A stretch of 41,888 nucleotides of DNA from Candidatus Cloacimonadota bacterium (lineage in GTDB: Bacteria > Muiribacteriota > UBA6191): assembly GCA_002402105.1 (NCBI GenBank), contig NVVD01000007.1, positions 141,531 to 183,418 on the forward strand. Reading direction: 5' to 3'. The notes below the pieces were generated by a model. It ran no database searches, had not been told where the DNA came from, and saw nothing but the letters and a program-made list of their open reading frames with translations. Position numbers and translations under genes: made by a program. Shown piece after piece: positions 32,041 to 41,483 of this stretch. The stretch's first letter is position 1; every line of letters begins with the position of its first letter.

Positions 32041-32885
32041 TGTCTACTCAAGCTGATTTACATATGCATAGCACTTTTTCAGATGGCCAATACTCCTGGA
32101 AAGAAATATGTAAAAGTGTTTTAAATTCTGACTTAAAACTATTTTCTGTAACTGACCATGATTGCATTGATTTTTATAAACAAAAGCTACCATCTGAGAT
32201 TATAGACAAACTCTTAAATGGGGTTGAAATCACTACTCAATACAAAGGTAAATCAGTCCATTTACTCGTATATAACTTTGAAATTAATGACCCTCATTTG
32301 AATAAATTATTAAAAGAGTTAAATACAGCTCGTAAGCAACGAATACAAAATATATTCAAACGATTAGAAAGTTCAGGTTTTGATCTTCATTACAACAAAC
32401 AAAAAGAAATAACTACAAGTGCAGAAATTGCGGATATTTTAGTTGAAAACTCTTACGTAGAGAGTCGCTCCAAAGCTTATGTAAAAATTTTAAAACATAA
32501 TGAGTTTCCAGAGCTTTCATACGATTTATTTCCAACCCTTCAAAAAGTCCTTGAGATTTTATCTAAATCTAAAAAATTATTATTTGTAATTGCTCATCCA
32601 GGGTTTCAATTTTATCTTGAAACAAAATTAATTGAAGAAATGTTTGAATTAGGTATTCATGGCCTAGAAGTTTATCACTATTCTCACAATAGAAAACAAA
32701 GACTCTATTTTAGGAGACTTTGTAAACAATGGCAAAAAATTGTAACTGGTGGAAGTGATTTTCATGGAAACTCACTAAGTCCGCATAAAATTGGAAAGTT
32801 TGGCCTTGATTTTCATCAATTAAAAAACTTTACTAGTAAAGCAAAATTAAACTTCACCTTTTCTGACTCTAAAATCCTTCTTTAA
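32040..32885 (+). CDS. PHP-domain phosphoesterase, RNase AM/TrpH-like
   Basis: 281 residues. Metal-site motifs are DLHMHSTFSDG (6-16), SVTDHDCIDFY, NGVEITTQYKG, IAHPGF and GGSDFHG, in the order of the YciV/TrpH group. Characterised members remove 3'-phosphate from 3',5'-bisphosphonucleotides and trim short 5' RNA ends. The length fits the family (about 280-290). The stop-start overlap with the HEAT-like gene implies common regulation, perhaps only for convenience. Confidence 0.87.
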   Translation: MSTQADLHMHSTFSDGQYSWKEICKSVLNSDLKLFSVTDHDCIDFYKQKLPSEIIDKLLNGVEITTQYKGKSVHLLVYNFEINDPHLNKLLKELNTARKQRIQNIFKRLESSGFDLHYNKQKEITTSAEIADILVENSYVESRSKAYVKILKHNEFPELSYDLFPTLQKVLEILSKSKKLLFVIAHPGFQFYLETKLIEEMFELGIHGLEVYHYSHNRKQRLYFRRLCKQWQKIVTGGSDFHGNSLSPHKIGKFGLDFHQLKNFTSKAKLNFTFSDSKILL

Positions 32886-32904
32886 TTCAAAAATGTATTT
32901 TCTT

Positions 32905-32932
32905 TTGAAAAGTGATATCCTGATAATATTAT
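32905..32932 (+). promoter_or_regulatory. Possible promoter of the TPR-TM-TPR genes
   Basis: -35 TTGAAA (32905-32910), a 16-base spacer, -10 TATTAT (32927-32932). It is about 65 bases before the next ATG, which has its own GGAG site. The two big TPR genes may thus form a separate unit or a second promoter of the longer series. Confidence 0.4.
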
Positions 32933-32999
32933 TAGTTGTAGTTTAAAGGTAAAAAAGGCTATCTATAAACACATATATTTAAACCATATCTGGAGAAAA

Positions 33000-35384
33000 A
33001 TGAAATCTTCTATTTTTGTTGTCATATTTATATTACTTTCAAGTCTTTCTTGGGCCTCTTTTGATAAAGGCCTTGAAATGTATCAGCTCAAAAGAAATAG
33101 AGATGCTGCTCAATTTTTTTACAAAGCTATTAAAAGTAAAGATAATTTAGGCGGTTCACATTACTTTTTAGCCCGAATTTTACAAGATAATAATGAAAGC
33201 CAAAAGGCTCTAGAATATTATTTAAAAGCAATTCAATATAGAGCTTCTCACGAAGAGTTTGGATATCGCTTTTCTTTACTACTTTCAAGTTTACAAAAAA
33301 AATTGCCCTATTCTCAATACAAAGCTGTTTTTCAAAACGCCTTTGACAAAAAAATATTTCATCCAAATATTGTATACTTTAAAGTTAAACAAGCTCATAA
33401 TAGGCTTGATTACGAAAAGATATTTGACATCTACAAACAAATTGCTAATGACAAAACTTTCAAGTTTTATCGTAGAAACTCTAACCAAAATACTTCTTTT
33501 ATCTATTATTATCTTGCCTTATCATATCTAAACGAAAAAAAAGACTCCACTAGTGCTTTAAAGTACTCTCAATTATCTTTGAAATACGGTTCTGACTTCA
33601 AAGCTGCTAAAAGCCTCTTTAAAAAACTTAGAAAAAAATTACAAAAACAGTTCGATCTTCGTTTTAACAAAGCAAATCAGTTACTAATAGAAAAAGATTT
33701 TGATAAAGCAAAACTAAAACTTACAGAAGCCCTTGAGATATTTCCTGATTCTGATAAAGCTACAAAAGCCTTGTCTACTTTAAAAAGAGCTAAAAAATCT
33801 TTTGAATATACTAAAACGGCCGAAGACTTCATCGAAAAAAATCAAATTACAAAAGCACTTAAACCCTTAAAGTGGGCTATACAATTATATAAAGATAATT
33901 TTCAGGCTAAATCTCTTTTAGAACAAGTAACTAAAAAAATTATGAGTAATTTACAGTTAAAAGAAAGCAATGATGATAAAAGCCAAAATACAGAAAACCA
34001 GTTTATAAAGTTTATAAAACTTGGAGATAACTCTCTTGATTTTAAAGACTTTAAAGAAGCTATTTCACAGTATCAAAACGCTCTAAATTTAAAAAGAAAC
34101 AATTCAATAGTCCTACAAAAACTAAAAGAAGCCAAAAATGGATTAAAATTTCTGATGAAGTTTCAAAAAGCACAGGATTTACACTCAAAACAAAACTTTT
34201 CTCAAACCGTTATCCTACTAGAAAACATTATCAAAAATAACTATTACTATGAGGGTATTGATTTCTTGTTAATTGATGCATATTATCAAAATAAAAACTA
34301 TTCTAAGGTTCTTAAAAAAGGTAGCAAAATATTAAGCATTCAACCACGAAATAATGAAGTACTATATTTGATGGGTGTATCAAGTTATTATGAAAAAGTT
34401 GGCGATACAGAAGCTTTGAATACCGCGATTAAATACCTTTCAAAAGCTGTTAATATTGACTCCAACTATCTTGACTCAAAAAGGAAACTACGACGGTTTC
34501 AAAAAGAAAAGTATACCCCTTTTGTTATTATAATTTTTATCATTATCGCTATTTTAATACTAATTATTTGGCTCTTCAAAACTAAAGGCTTACGAAAAAA
34601 GGCCAAATTCCTTAAAAGATATGAAAAGTTTCTAGCAAAAAAACAATTTAAAAAACTTGCCGACCTTTATGAAGAAAGTTTATATATAGAAATCACCATG
34701 GCTGAATCTTTAACTCTTACCCCTACATTTATAAGGGCCTTCGTAGAAATAGAAGATTATAGTAGTGCCATTCGACACGGAACTCAATTTCTTAAATCTC
34801 AAAAAAACCATAAACAGGTAATTATTAGCCTTGGCCGATCTTTTTATGCTATCAATAAAGTTGACTCATATACTATTCAATTTTTACTTGTTGTTATCGA
34901 CTCAGAATATGCCACTCAAGACTTTGTTTCTTATGTCGGAAAAAAATGTTTTGATCTTGGGCTTGATGATAAAAAATATGACCCAATCTTTTTAGAGTTT
35001 AGTAAAATCTACCCTGAACACGAACAATGCAGAAAAATCCTCTTAAAACATCTAAAAGATGGTAATCGTGTTTCTCCACAAATATTTGAACTCTTAAAAG
35101 CCCAAGTTAAATATGATGCTAAAGATACAAAGTCAAGATTACAATTAGCTGAATACTATTTATCAAAAAGACAGATTGAAGATTGTATCAGCCTTTGCGA
35201 AGAGGTTATCAATCTCAATGTCACAGAAAAAAAACTTCATGTTCTATTATTTAGTGCCTATGAAAAAATGGGAAACATAGAAGAGCTTTTACCAATCTAT
35301 CAATCACTTTTAGAAGTTTACCCAAATAGTACTGTTTTACAACAAGCTAATAACAAAATTAAAGCCATAATCAAAGATCAATAA
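33000..35384 (+). CDS. TPR-TM-TPR membrane protein, first paralogue
   Basis: 794 residues. A signal-type N-terminus (MKSSIFVVIFILLSSLSWAS) is followed by TPR units to about residue 495, such as KALEYYLKAIQYRASHEEF and AISQYQNALNLKRNNSIVL. One membrane helix (PFVIIIFIIIAILILIIWLF, about 503-525) leads to a basic stretch (KTKGLRKKAKFLKR). A second helical-repeat domain then runs to the end. By the positive-inside rule the first half faces the periplasm and the second the cytoplasm. A double TPR array across one helix suits a scaffold joining parts on both sides of the inner membrane. GGAG precedes the ATG at the right distance. Confidence 0.7.
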   Translation: MKSSIFVVIFILLSSLSWASFDKGLEMYQLKRNRDAAQFFYKAIKSKDNLGGSHYFLARILQDNNESQKALEYYLKAIQYRASHEEFGYRFSLLLSSLQKKLPYSQYKAVFQNAFDKKIFHPNIVYFKVKQAHNRLDYEKIFDIYKQIANDKTFKFYRRNSNQNTSFIYYYLALSYLNEKKDSTSALKYSQLSLKYGSDFKAAKSLFKKLRKKLQKQFDLRFNKANQLLIEKDFDKAKLKLTEALEIFPDSDKATKALSTLKRAKKSFEYTKTAEDFIEKNQITKALKPLKWAIQLYKDNFQAKSLLEQVTKKIMSNLQLKESNDDKSQNTENQFIKFIKLGDNSLDFKDFKEAISQYQNALNLKRNNSIVLQKLKEAKNGLKFLMKFQKAQDLHSKQNFSQTVILLENIIKNNYYYEGIDFLLIDAYYQNKNYSKVLKKGSKILSIQPRNNEVLYLMGVSSYYEKVGDTEALNTAIKYLSKAVNIDSNYLDSKRKLRRFQKEKYTPFVIIIFIIIAILILIIWLFKTKGLRKKAKFLKRYEKFLAKKQFKKLADLYEESLYIEITMAESLTLTPTFIRAFVEIEDYSSAIRHGTQFLKSQKNHKQVIISLGRSFYAINKVDSYTIQFLLVVIDSEYATQDFVSYVGKKCFDLGLDDKKYDPIFLEFSKIYPEHEQCRKILLKHLKDGNRVSPQIFELLKAQVKYDAKDTKSRLQLAEYYLSKRQIEDCISLCEEVINLNVTEKKLHVLLFSAYEKMGNIEELLPIYQSLLEVYPNSTVLQQANNKIKAIIKDQ

Positions 35385-35426
35385 CCTTCTTTAATATTCA
35401 TTCTTAAAAATAATACTGGTTAAAAT

Positions 35427-38147
35427 ATGTACCGAACCCTTTTCTTAATATTTATATTTTTTATCTCTTTCAATTTTAGTACTCCACTTCAGAAAAGCTC
35501 TTCATTCTCTCTACTTGCATCTAAATACTTTCAAGCTAAAAATTATAAAAAATCTGAATTTTATTATAAAAAATCTTTAGATGAAATACCAGAAGATATC
35601 AACTCTAGCTATCAATTAGCTAAACTATACTTCATTCAAGATAACTACCTCCAAGCTTTTCGCTACTTTAGAGAGACCCTTTCTTTAAATAAAACCTATA
35701 AAAATACATCTAGTTTGTTTAAAGAGTGCATTAAACGACTTAAAAATGATTCTTCTATTAAAAATAGTAATTCAAAAGAGGCTAAATCTTTTCTTATTTA
35801 TCTAGCATTAAAAGCAAATCAACTTAGCCGAGCAAAAAATAGTATAGATTCATTAATTAAAAATCATCCTGATTACTCCTTTGCTTGGGATCATTTGGCT
35901 CTTTATTATTATAAACAAGAGCAAGTTACAGAAGCTATGAAAGCTTTAAAAACAGCTCTAAGTTTAAATGCAAACTCTCCTACTATTTTTACACACTATG
36001 AAGACACTTATTATTTTCTACATCATAAAAGCGCTCCACCACTCAGAAAAAAGAAAATTGAAGTTGTTAATAATACCAATGAAGATATTTTAAAATCTTT
36101 AAGTCAACAAATAAAAAAAGAAAATAAAAATGAAATAGAAACAAATATTAAACAATCTTCTCAATCTAAAGATTTAGAGGCTAGTTTTATAAGCAAACTC
36201 ATTAAACAGCAAAGCAAATACATCGTTAAAGTTGTTAAAAAGTCTCAAACTAAAAAAGATTCTACAACAAAAAATATTTATATCGCTCTTCCTACTGTTA
36301 ATAACGAAGCCGAAAAAGAAACAGAAAAAATGCTTATATCTGCAAAAACCTATTTTAGTGAAAAAAACTGGGAACTTGCTTATAAAATATACCAATTATT
36401 AAGTGAAAATAATCCAAGCGAAAAAAACTTTAAAGAAAAAGCTCTATTAGCAAAATCTTATGATGATTTTGAGTTTGATTTCTTACGTGCCAGAAGATTT
36501 TTTCAAAAAGGAAAGAAAAATCCAGATAACTATAAAAAATCACGTAATATTTTTACTAGTCTTGACCCCAAAATATATTTCAAACTATATAAGAGGCATA
36601 GTTTTGATGACTATTTAGGCAAAATAGCATTTGTGACAAAAAACTATATTCAAGCAGAAAAACACTATAAAAGTTGGCTTAGCAAAGAACCAAAAGATAT
36701 CGAAACCATATACCTCCTTTTATTGGCTCAAGACTTTCAAGGAAAAAGAAATAAAGCTTTTGAAACCCTTAAAAGAGGAATTTCAATCAATCGAAAAATT
36801 ATTCTTTCAAAAAAAGGAATCTCTAAACTTCAAATCAAATTATACGTTTATCATTATTGGTGGTTAGGTTTATTAATCTTAATCACATGGGCTTTATTAA
36901 CCTTTGGTTATATAACAATTAAAGGATATAGACAAAAGAAAACAAGCAATCGAAAAAGCTCTTTTGAACTTATTAAAACTCTTTCAATTGAAGAAAGGTG
37001 GCTTGAAATGATTGAAAAAATTGATGCCTTACTTCTTACTGACATTACAGCCAAAGAAATACAAAGTCTTCAATATATGAAAGCCACAGGATTATATAAA
37101 GCACAACAATATAGTTTTGCAGAACGCCAAATCAAAGCAGTCCTTAGTAGATATAAAGATGACAAGAAAGCTTTACTACTTCTTGGAAAGATATACACTA
37201 AACAAGAAAATACCCACGAAGAATGTATTGAAAGTTACACTCTTTTTTATGAAAAAACATCAACTCCAAATTTAGAGTTTTTAAAAATATTTATCCGTAC
37301 TCTAAAAACAGCAAAAATATTTTCAAGTTTAACAGAATCTGTAGCACAAGATATACTCAAAATAGATAGGTATAATCAACAAGCTCTCATTGATTTAGTT
37401 GAAATCTTCTTAAAAAGAGATAATATCGATAAAAACTCTGTAAATATATATCAAAGATATTTAGAGCTTCATCCAAATAATATTTTAGTAAATACCCAAT
37501 ACCTCAAAACTCTTTTACAACAAGAAGAGTATATTGAAATCATTAAAGTTGCTAAAAAACTAATCAACTCTAACCCTGATCTTCCAGATATACATACTCA
37601 TTTAATTAAAGCTTTTGATAGTCTTGGAATGCTTGAAGAAATGAATGACTATTATCAAGTACTTAGTTTAGATTATCACCATAGCCCCGTCATTCAACAA
37701 ATGCTTCAATTAGTAGAAACAAACTATAAAAGTGGAATCAAAATACATAGAAAAAAATCAGATCGAAAAAATCAAAATGATTTACAAATAAAGTCTTTTT
37801 ATGATTTAGGTAGAAAATATATGGAAGAAGCAAAATATACTGAAGCCAAAATTGAATTTCAAAAGGTCATTAAAGATGATATTTTAGGGTTTTCAGCGAC
37901 TATGCATCTTGTTAGAATGGAGATCGGTGAAGAATCTTGGGAAGAAGCCGACTTTTTACTCAAACAAGTTACATTACTTGGTAAATTAAAACAGTTTGAT
38001 TTAGAAATTTTATATGATTTAGCTATCCATTTTAAATCTGGGGGGGAAAACAATAAAGCCCTAGAGCTTTACCAAATTATAGCCAAAAATGATGTTTCTT
38101 TTAAAGATACTTTTCAAAAAATCGAAGAAATCAATTCGCAAGGCTAA
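35427..38147 (+). CDS. TPR-TM-TPR membrane protein, second paralogue
   Basis: 906 residues with the same plan as the preceding gene: signal-type start (MYRTLFLIFIFFISFNFS), periplasmic TPR units (YKKSEFYYKKSLDEIPEDIN, AMKALKTALSLNANSPTIF), one membrane helix (YVYHYWWLGLLILITWALLT, about 472-497), a basic turn (KGYRQKKTSNRK) and a cytoplasmic helical-repeat half ending near residue 900. A Lys/Glu/Ser-rich, low-complexity stretch (about 205-285) interrupts the first array. The 42-base gap after the first paralogue suggests co-transcription. The two could form a heteromer in the inner membrane. Confidence 0.7.
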   Translation: MYRTLFLIFIFFISFNFSTPLQKSSSFSLLASKYFQAKNYKKSEFYYKKSLDEIPEDINSSYQLAKLYFIQDNYLQAFRYFRETLSLNKTYKNTSSLFKECIKRLKNDSSIKNSNSKEAKSFLIYLALKANQLSRAKNSIDSLIKNHPDYSFAWDHLALYYYKQEQVTEAMKALKTALSLNANSPTIFTHYEDTYYFLHHKSAPPLRKKKIEVVNNTNEDILKSLSQQIKKENKNEIETNIKQSSQSKDLEASFISKLIKQQSKYIVKVVKKSQTKKDSTTKNIYIALPTVNNEAEKETEKMLISAKTYFSEKNWELAYKIYQLLSENNPSEKNFKEKALLAKSYDDFEFDFLRARRFFQKGKKNPDNYKKSRNIFTSLDPKIYFKLYKRHSFDDYLGKIAFVTKNYIQAEKHYKSWLSKEPKDIETIYLLLLAQDFQGKRNKAFETLKRGISINRKIILSKKGISKLQIKLYVYHYWWLGLLILITWALLTFGYITIKGYRQKKTSNRKSSFELIKTLSIEERWLEMIEKIDALLLTDITAKEIQSLQYMKATGLYKAQQYSFAERQIKAVLSRYKDDKKALLLLGKIYTKQENTHEECIESYTLFYEKTSTPNLEFLKIFIRTLKTAKIFSSLTESVAQDILKIDRYNQQALIDLVEIFLKRDNIDKNSVNIYQRYLELHPNNILVNTQYLKTLLQQEEYIEIIKVAKKLINSNPDLPDIHTHLIKAFDSLGMLEEMNDYYQVLSLDYHHSPVIQQMLQLVETNYKSGIKIHRKKSDRKNQNDLQIKSFYDLGRKYMEEAKYTEAKIEFQKVIKDDILGFSATMHLVRMEIGEESWEEADFLLKQVTLLGKLKQFDLEILYDLAIHFKSGGENNKALELYQIIAKNDVSFKDTFQKIEEINSQG

Positions 38148-38198
38148 AATCAAGCCATTTTCATAATCTTTTGTTTTAATACAGTCGAATAAATACTT

Positions 38199-38636
38199 AT
38201 GAAAACTTTTATTTTTATATTCACCTTAATTTTACCATCCTCTTTTGCCAATGAACTCAAAATTTTACAGGCTAAAGTAAATATTAGAGAAAACAAAAAA
38301 AGAGCACAATTAAGCTTGAAGGTACAAATAGATGGATCTAAATTTATTACTGACAAAAAAAAGTACGAAACCCTTTTATTGGATAAGTTAAAACAAGCCT
38401 TACAAAAAGCTATTCTAAAGAAAAATAAATTAGTTTTTCATAAAAGCTTTACCCATTTATTTATAACTTGTTGGGACTCTACTCCAGATGAAGAGCTCCT
38501 AGCAATGTTTACAAAAATCCCTGGGAAAAAATTCCCTACAATTACTATCTATCCCAGAAAGTTAAATTTTTTAGCTGATTCTGATATTGATCTAGTTGCA
38601 ACTAATATGTTTCAACAAGTACAAGCCAATAAATAA
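38199..38636 (+). CDS. Small secreted protein, unknown
   Basis: 145 residues with a clear signal peptide (MKTFIFIFTLILPSSFANE). The mature part is basic and alternates strand and helix (AQLSLKVQIDGSKF, LLLDKLKQALQKAI, FPTITIYPRKLNF). One cysteine is present. It resembles in outline a small periplasmic alpha/beta domain such as FliL, but there is no membrane anchor and no clear match. It ends the plus-strand series 51 bases after the second TPR-TM-TPR gene, so it may be an accessory part of that group. Confidence 0.55.
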   Translation: MKTFIFIFTLILPSSFANELKILQAKVNIRENKKRAQLSLKVQIDGSKFITDKKKYETLLLDKLKQALQKAILKKNKLVFHKSFTHLFITCWDSTPDEELLAMFTKIPGKKFPTITIYPRKLNFLADSDIDLVATNMFQQVQANK

Positions 38637-38671
38637 AAAAGCACTCAAATGTTTTTGAGTGCTCTTTTATT
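38634..38671. terminator. Bidirectional Rho-independent terminator
   Basis: AGCACTCAAA (38640-38649) pairs with TTTGAGTGCT (38654-38663) around a four-base loop. A and T runs lie on both sides. It separates the convergent plus-strand series and glyS. Confidence 0.88.
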
Positions 38672-38675
38672 AATC

Positions 38676-39995
38676 TTACATTTCTTCTACAATTAATCCT
38701 TGTATATAAGAAGCTAAATCAGAAATTGCTACTCTTTTTTGCTCCATACTATCTCTAAATCTTATTGTTACTTGATGGTCATCTCTAGTATCAAAGTCAT
38801 AAGTCACACAAAATGGAGTACCTATTTCATCTTGCCTTCTATATCTTCTTCCTATTTGACCTGCTGTATCAAACTCTGTTCTAAAACCATATTTTTTTAA
38901 CAAAATTTCAACCTCTTTAGCCTCATCAGACAATTTTTTTATTAAAGGTAATACAGCAACTTGTACTGGGGCAATATGAGCTTTAAACCTCATAACGGTT
39001 CTTAGGTCCTGCTTACCTCCCTCTTTTGTCAAGTCTTCAACATGATATGCACAACAAAGTATAGCTAATGCCAGTCTATCTGCCCCTATTGAAGTTTCAA
39101 CTACATGAGGTATAAATTTACGTTTTGTAGCTTCATCAAAGTATTTCATATCTTCTTTTGAAAAGGTTTCATGTTGAGTTAAATCAAAAGATCCCCTATC
39201 GTGGATACCTTCAACTTCTTGCCATCCAAATGGAAACTCAACCTCAATATCTCTTGCTTTTGAAGCATAATGAGCCAATTCATCTCCATGTTCATGAAAT
39301 CTTATTTTTTCTTTTGGGATTCCAACTTTTTCAAAAAAGTTTCTTCTTGTTTCTGACCAATATTCATAATGGTCTGTTTCTGATTCTGGATCTACAAAAT
39401 ATTGCATTTCCATTTGTTCAAATTCACGTGATCGAAAAGTAAAGTTTCTTGGAGTTATCTCATTTCTAAAAGCTTTTCCAATCTGAGCTATACCAAAAGG
39501 AATTTTTTTACGAGAAGTTTTTTGAATTGTTTTAAAGTTTGTAAAAATAGACTGTGCTGTTTCTGGTCTTAAATAAGCAGTCGAACTACTATCTTCAGAA
39601 GCTCCTATTTGAGTACTTAACATTAAATTGAACATCTTGGGTTCTGTAAGTTCTCCACCACATTTATCACATTTTTCTTTGTTTTTAAGTTGGTCTTCTC
39701 TAAATCTTGACTTACACTCTTTACAATCAACCATTGGGTCGTTAAAACCCTCAACATGCCCTGATGCTTCCCATACTTTTGGATGCATAATAATAGAAGC
39801 ATCTTGCCCTACCACATCATCTCTTAATCTAACCATTTCATCCCACCAAAACTTTTTAATGGCATTTTTTAATTCAACACCATAAGGACCATAATCCCAA
39901 AATCCGTTGATTCCCCCATATATTTCACTACTTTGAAAAATGAAACCCTTTCGTTTACAAAGAGAAACCAAGTCTTTCATGTTTAATTCACTCAT
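38676..39995 (-). CDS. glyS: Glycyl-tRNA synthetase, dimeric (alpha2) type
   Basis: 439 residues from the ATG at 39995, which has GGAG six bases upstream; an in-frame TTG at 40007 overlaps that site and is unlikely. Class II features are GINGFWDYGPYGVELKNAI, the RPETAQSIF block, FRNEITPRNFTFRSREFEQM (motif 2) and EVIETS-like VVETSIGADRLALAIL (motif 3). A zinc-finger-like CKECKSRF/CDKCGG pair lies near residues 90-115. The C-terminal anticodon domain (QVAVLPLI, CVTYDF, VTIRFRD) is complete. This is the eukaryote/archaea/Gram-positive-like form, not the alpha2beta2 form of most Gram-negative bacteria. Confidence 0.95.
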   Translation of the reverse strand: MSELNMKDLVSLCKRKGFIFQSSEIYGGINGFWDYGPYGVELKNAIKKFWWDEMVRLRDDVVGQDASIIMHPKVWEASGHVEGFNDPMVDCKECKSRFREDQLKNKEKCDKCGGELTEPKMFNLMLSTQIGASEDSSSTAYLRPETAQSIFTNFKTIQKTSRKKIPFGIAQIGKAFRNEITPRNFTFRSREFEQMEMQYFVDPESETDHYEYWSETRRNFFEKVGIPKEKIRFHEHGDELAHYASKARDIEVEFPFGWQEVEGIHDRGSFDLTQHETFSKEDMKYFDEATKRKFIPHVVETSIGADRLALAILCCAYHVEDLTKEGGKQDLRTVMRFKAHIAPVQVAVLPLIKKLSDEAKEVEILLKKYGFRTEFDTAGQIGRRYRRQDEIGTPFCVTYDFDTRDDHQVTIRFRDSMEQKRVAISDLASYIQGLIVEEM

Positions 39996-40122
39996 ATTTA
40001 TCTCCAAATGATTATCAGTATCAGGTATATATTGTGTTAATTTTATATTTTGAATCTTAATAGGTTTTGAATTTCAATGCAATAACAATATAGATTCAAT
40101 ATTATTTTAACTTAGTACCTTT

Positions 40123-40151
40123 TTGACTTTTTTTGTACCTATTTATATTTT
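40123..40151 (+). promoter_or_regulatory. Promoter of the Lys-rich membrane protein gene
   Basis: -35 TTGACT (40123-40128), a 17-base spacer, -10 TATTTT (40146-40151). It lies about 50 bases before the ATG at 40202, in the region divergent from glyS. Confidence 0.45.
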
Positions 40152-40201
40152 TTTAACAAAAAATATAAAATAAAGATACTTTTTGTACGATTAATGAAGA
40201 T

Positions 40202-40762
40202 ATGAGATTACCTATAGCTTATACACCTATTAATTGTTTATTAATCATTCTAATGATTCTTTCTCCATGGATCGGGAAAAAAACAAAAGAACATTTACAA
40301 AATAAACATCAAAGTCAACAGATTGAAAAAATAAAAAAAACATTCGTTGCCAAAGTTAAAATAAAAAAATTTCCGGCTAAAAAGAAGCGACTAGCTAAAG
40401 TTAAAATAAAGCCTTCTATTATACAAAAAAAAGAGATTAATCCAGTAAAAGAAAAAGAGCTTTTACTTGGAGAAGCTAGGGTCATTGAATTAAATCAAAG
40501 GTCTACTGAGTCTTATCAACAATCAAAAAAACTAGCTGTTGTTAAAATAGAAAAACCCCTAAGTACGCCTAAAACTAAAAAACATTACATGGCTAAAATT
40601 AGAACCTATGCTATTAATAAAGATTATTTAAGTGCTGAGTCTGTATTTTTAGAGATGTTAGAAACCCAAGATATAAGTCTATCTCCATTAGAATCTTTGG
40701 ATAAGCTTGGACAATTTAAAAATAAATTTGAAAAACTTTCAAATAGTTTAAGTAAAAACTAA
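40202..40762 (+). CDS. Lys-rich single-pass protein with VKIK repeats, unknown
   Basis: 186 residues. One N-terminal helix (NCLLIILMILSPWI, about 11-24) anchors the protein. A strongly basic middle contains a repeated motif: VAKVKIKKF (49-57), LAKVKIKPS (64-72) and LAVVKIEKP (111-119). The last 60 residues hold a helix-turn-helix pair (KDYLSAESVFLEMLE) like a lone TPR. No family is recognised. Basic repeats next to a membrane anchor could bind nucleic acid, teichoic or peptidoglycan material, or the divIVA-type neighbour, with which it converges (4-base overlap at the 3' ends). Confidence 0.5.
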   Translation: MRLPIAYTPINCLLIILMILSPWIGKKTKEHLQNKHQSQQIEKIKKTFVAKVKIKKFPAKKKRLAKVKIKPSIIQKKEINPVKEKELLLGEARVIELNQRSTESYQQSKKLAVVKIEKPLSTPKTKKHYMAKIRTYAINKDYLSAESVFLEMLETQDISLSPLESLDKLGQFKNKFEKLSNSLSKN

Positions 40763-41202
40763 TCTTCTTTTAAAATATCTGAATACCCCTGCAAGACAAC
40801 TTTTAGTTCTCCTTTAAGCTTTCTTTTAAGGTTTTTAAATTTTCTAATATCAACCGTTAAATCTTTTAGTTCGTGTCTAGCTTCATCCATCATTCTCTCT
40901 GCTTTAAGCTCAGCCTCTTTTAACATTAACAATGATTGTTTTTCAGCATTACTTTTAATAATTTTTGAAGACTCTTTTGCAACAATTACTGCTTCTTTTA
41001 AAGTTTTTTCAAGACTTGAATTATCAGACATTTCTGATTTTAATATATTTAGCTCTTCGTCAGACCTTTGATAATCTTTTAAAATCATTTCATAATCAAC
41101 TGAAACTCTCTCTAAAAAGCCTCTAACCGATTTTTCGTCTATCCCACCTAATCTTTTTTTTGAAAAGACCATGTTTTTTATTTCAAGCGGTGTCAACTTC
41201 AT
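40759..41202 (-). CDS. DivIVA domain protein
   Basis: 147 residues. The N-terminal lipid-binding part MKLTPLEIKNMVFSKKRLGG IDEKSVRGFLERV has the DivIVA pattern (LTPLDIxNxxF...GYDxxEVxxFL). A coiled coil from about residue 38 to 120 follows. DivIVA proteins mark curved membrane at poles and septa and direct division or growth. It comes after yggT and yggS (ylmG and ylmE), the Firmicutes/Actinobacteria arrangement near the division genes; sepF and ylmH are absent from the cluster. Confidence 0.85.
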   Translation of the reverse strand: MKLTPLEIKNMVFSKKRLGGIDEKSVRGFLERVSVDYEMILKDYQRSDEELNILKSEMSDNSSLEKTLKEAVIVAKESSKIIKSNAEKQSLLMLKEAELKAERMMDEARHELKDLTVDIRKFKNLKRKLKGELKVVLQGYSDILKED

Positions 41203-41210
41203 AGTACTTT

Positions 41211-41483
41211 CTAACCTATTCCTAGACTACTAAAAACAGCACCTTGAAAAGCATTTAATGCTACTAATACCAAAATAATAGAAAAATCAAAACCACCGAT
41301 CGGAGGTAAAATTGCTCTAAAAGGAGCAAATATAGGCTCTGTTAACTCATATAACATCGACTTCACAGAAAATAAAGCATCTCCTTCTTGAACAGGAATC
41401 CAAGAAAAAATAATACTTCCCCAAATTAGTATTCTTAGTACAGTAAATAACAAAGTGATAATAGCAACTATTTCTTGATGCAT
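41211..41483 (-). CDS. yggT: YggT family membrane protein
   Basis: 90 residues with two membrane segments (IITLLFTVLRILIWGSIIFS and FDFSIILVLVALNAFQGAVF) and the conserved central SWIPVQEGDALFSVKSMLYE / LTEPIFAPFRAILPPIGGFD block. The family (YlmG in Gram-positives) is linked to osmotic adaptation and septum formation. Its start overlaps the yggS stop by one base. Confidence 0.9.
   Translation of the reverse strand: MHQEIVAIITLLFTVLRILIWGSIIFSWIPVQEGDALFSVKSMLYELTEPIFAPFRAILPPIGGFDFSIILVLVALNAFQGAVFSSLGIG

Noticed and set aside
33130-33531. Several 65-90 codon frames inside the first TPR-TM-TPR gene
   Set aside because: Out-of-frame or antisense shadows in AT-rich, A/T-tract DNA; no ribosome sites.
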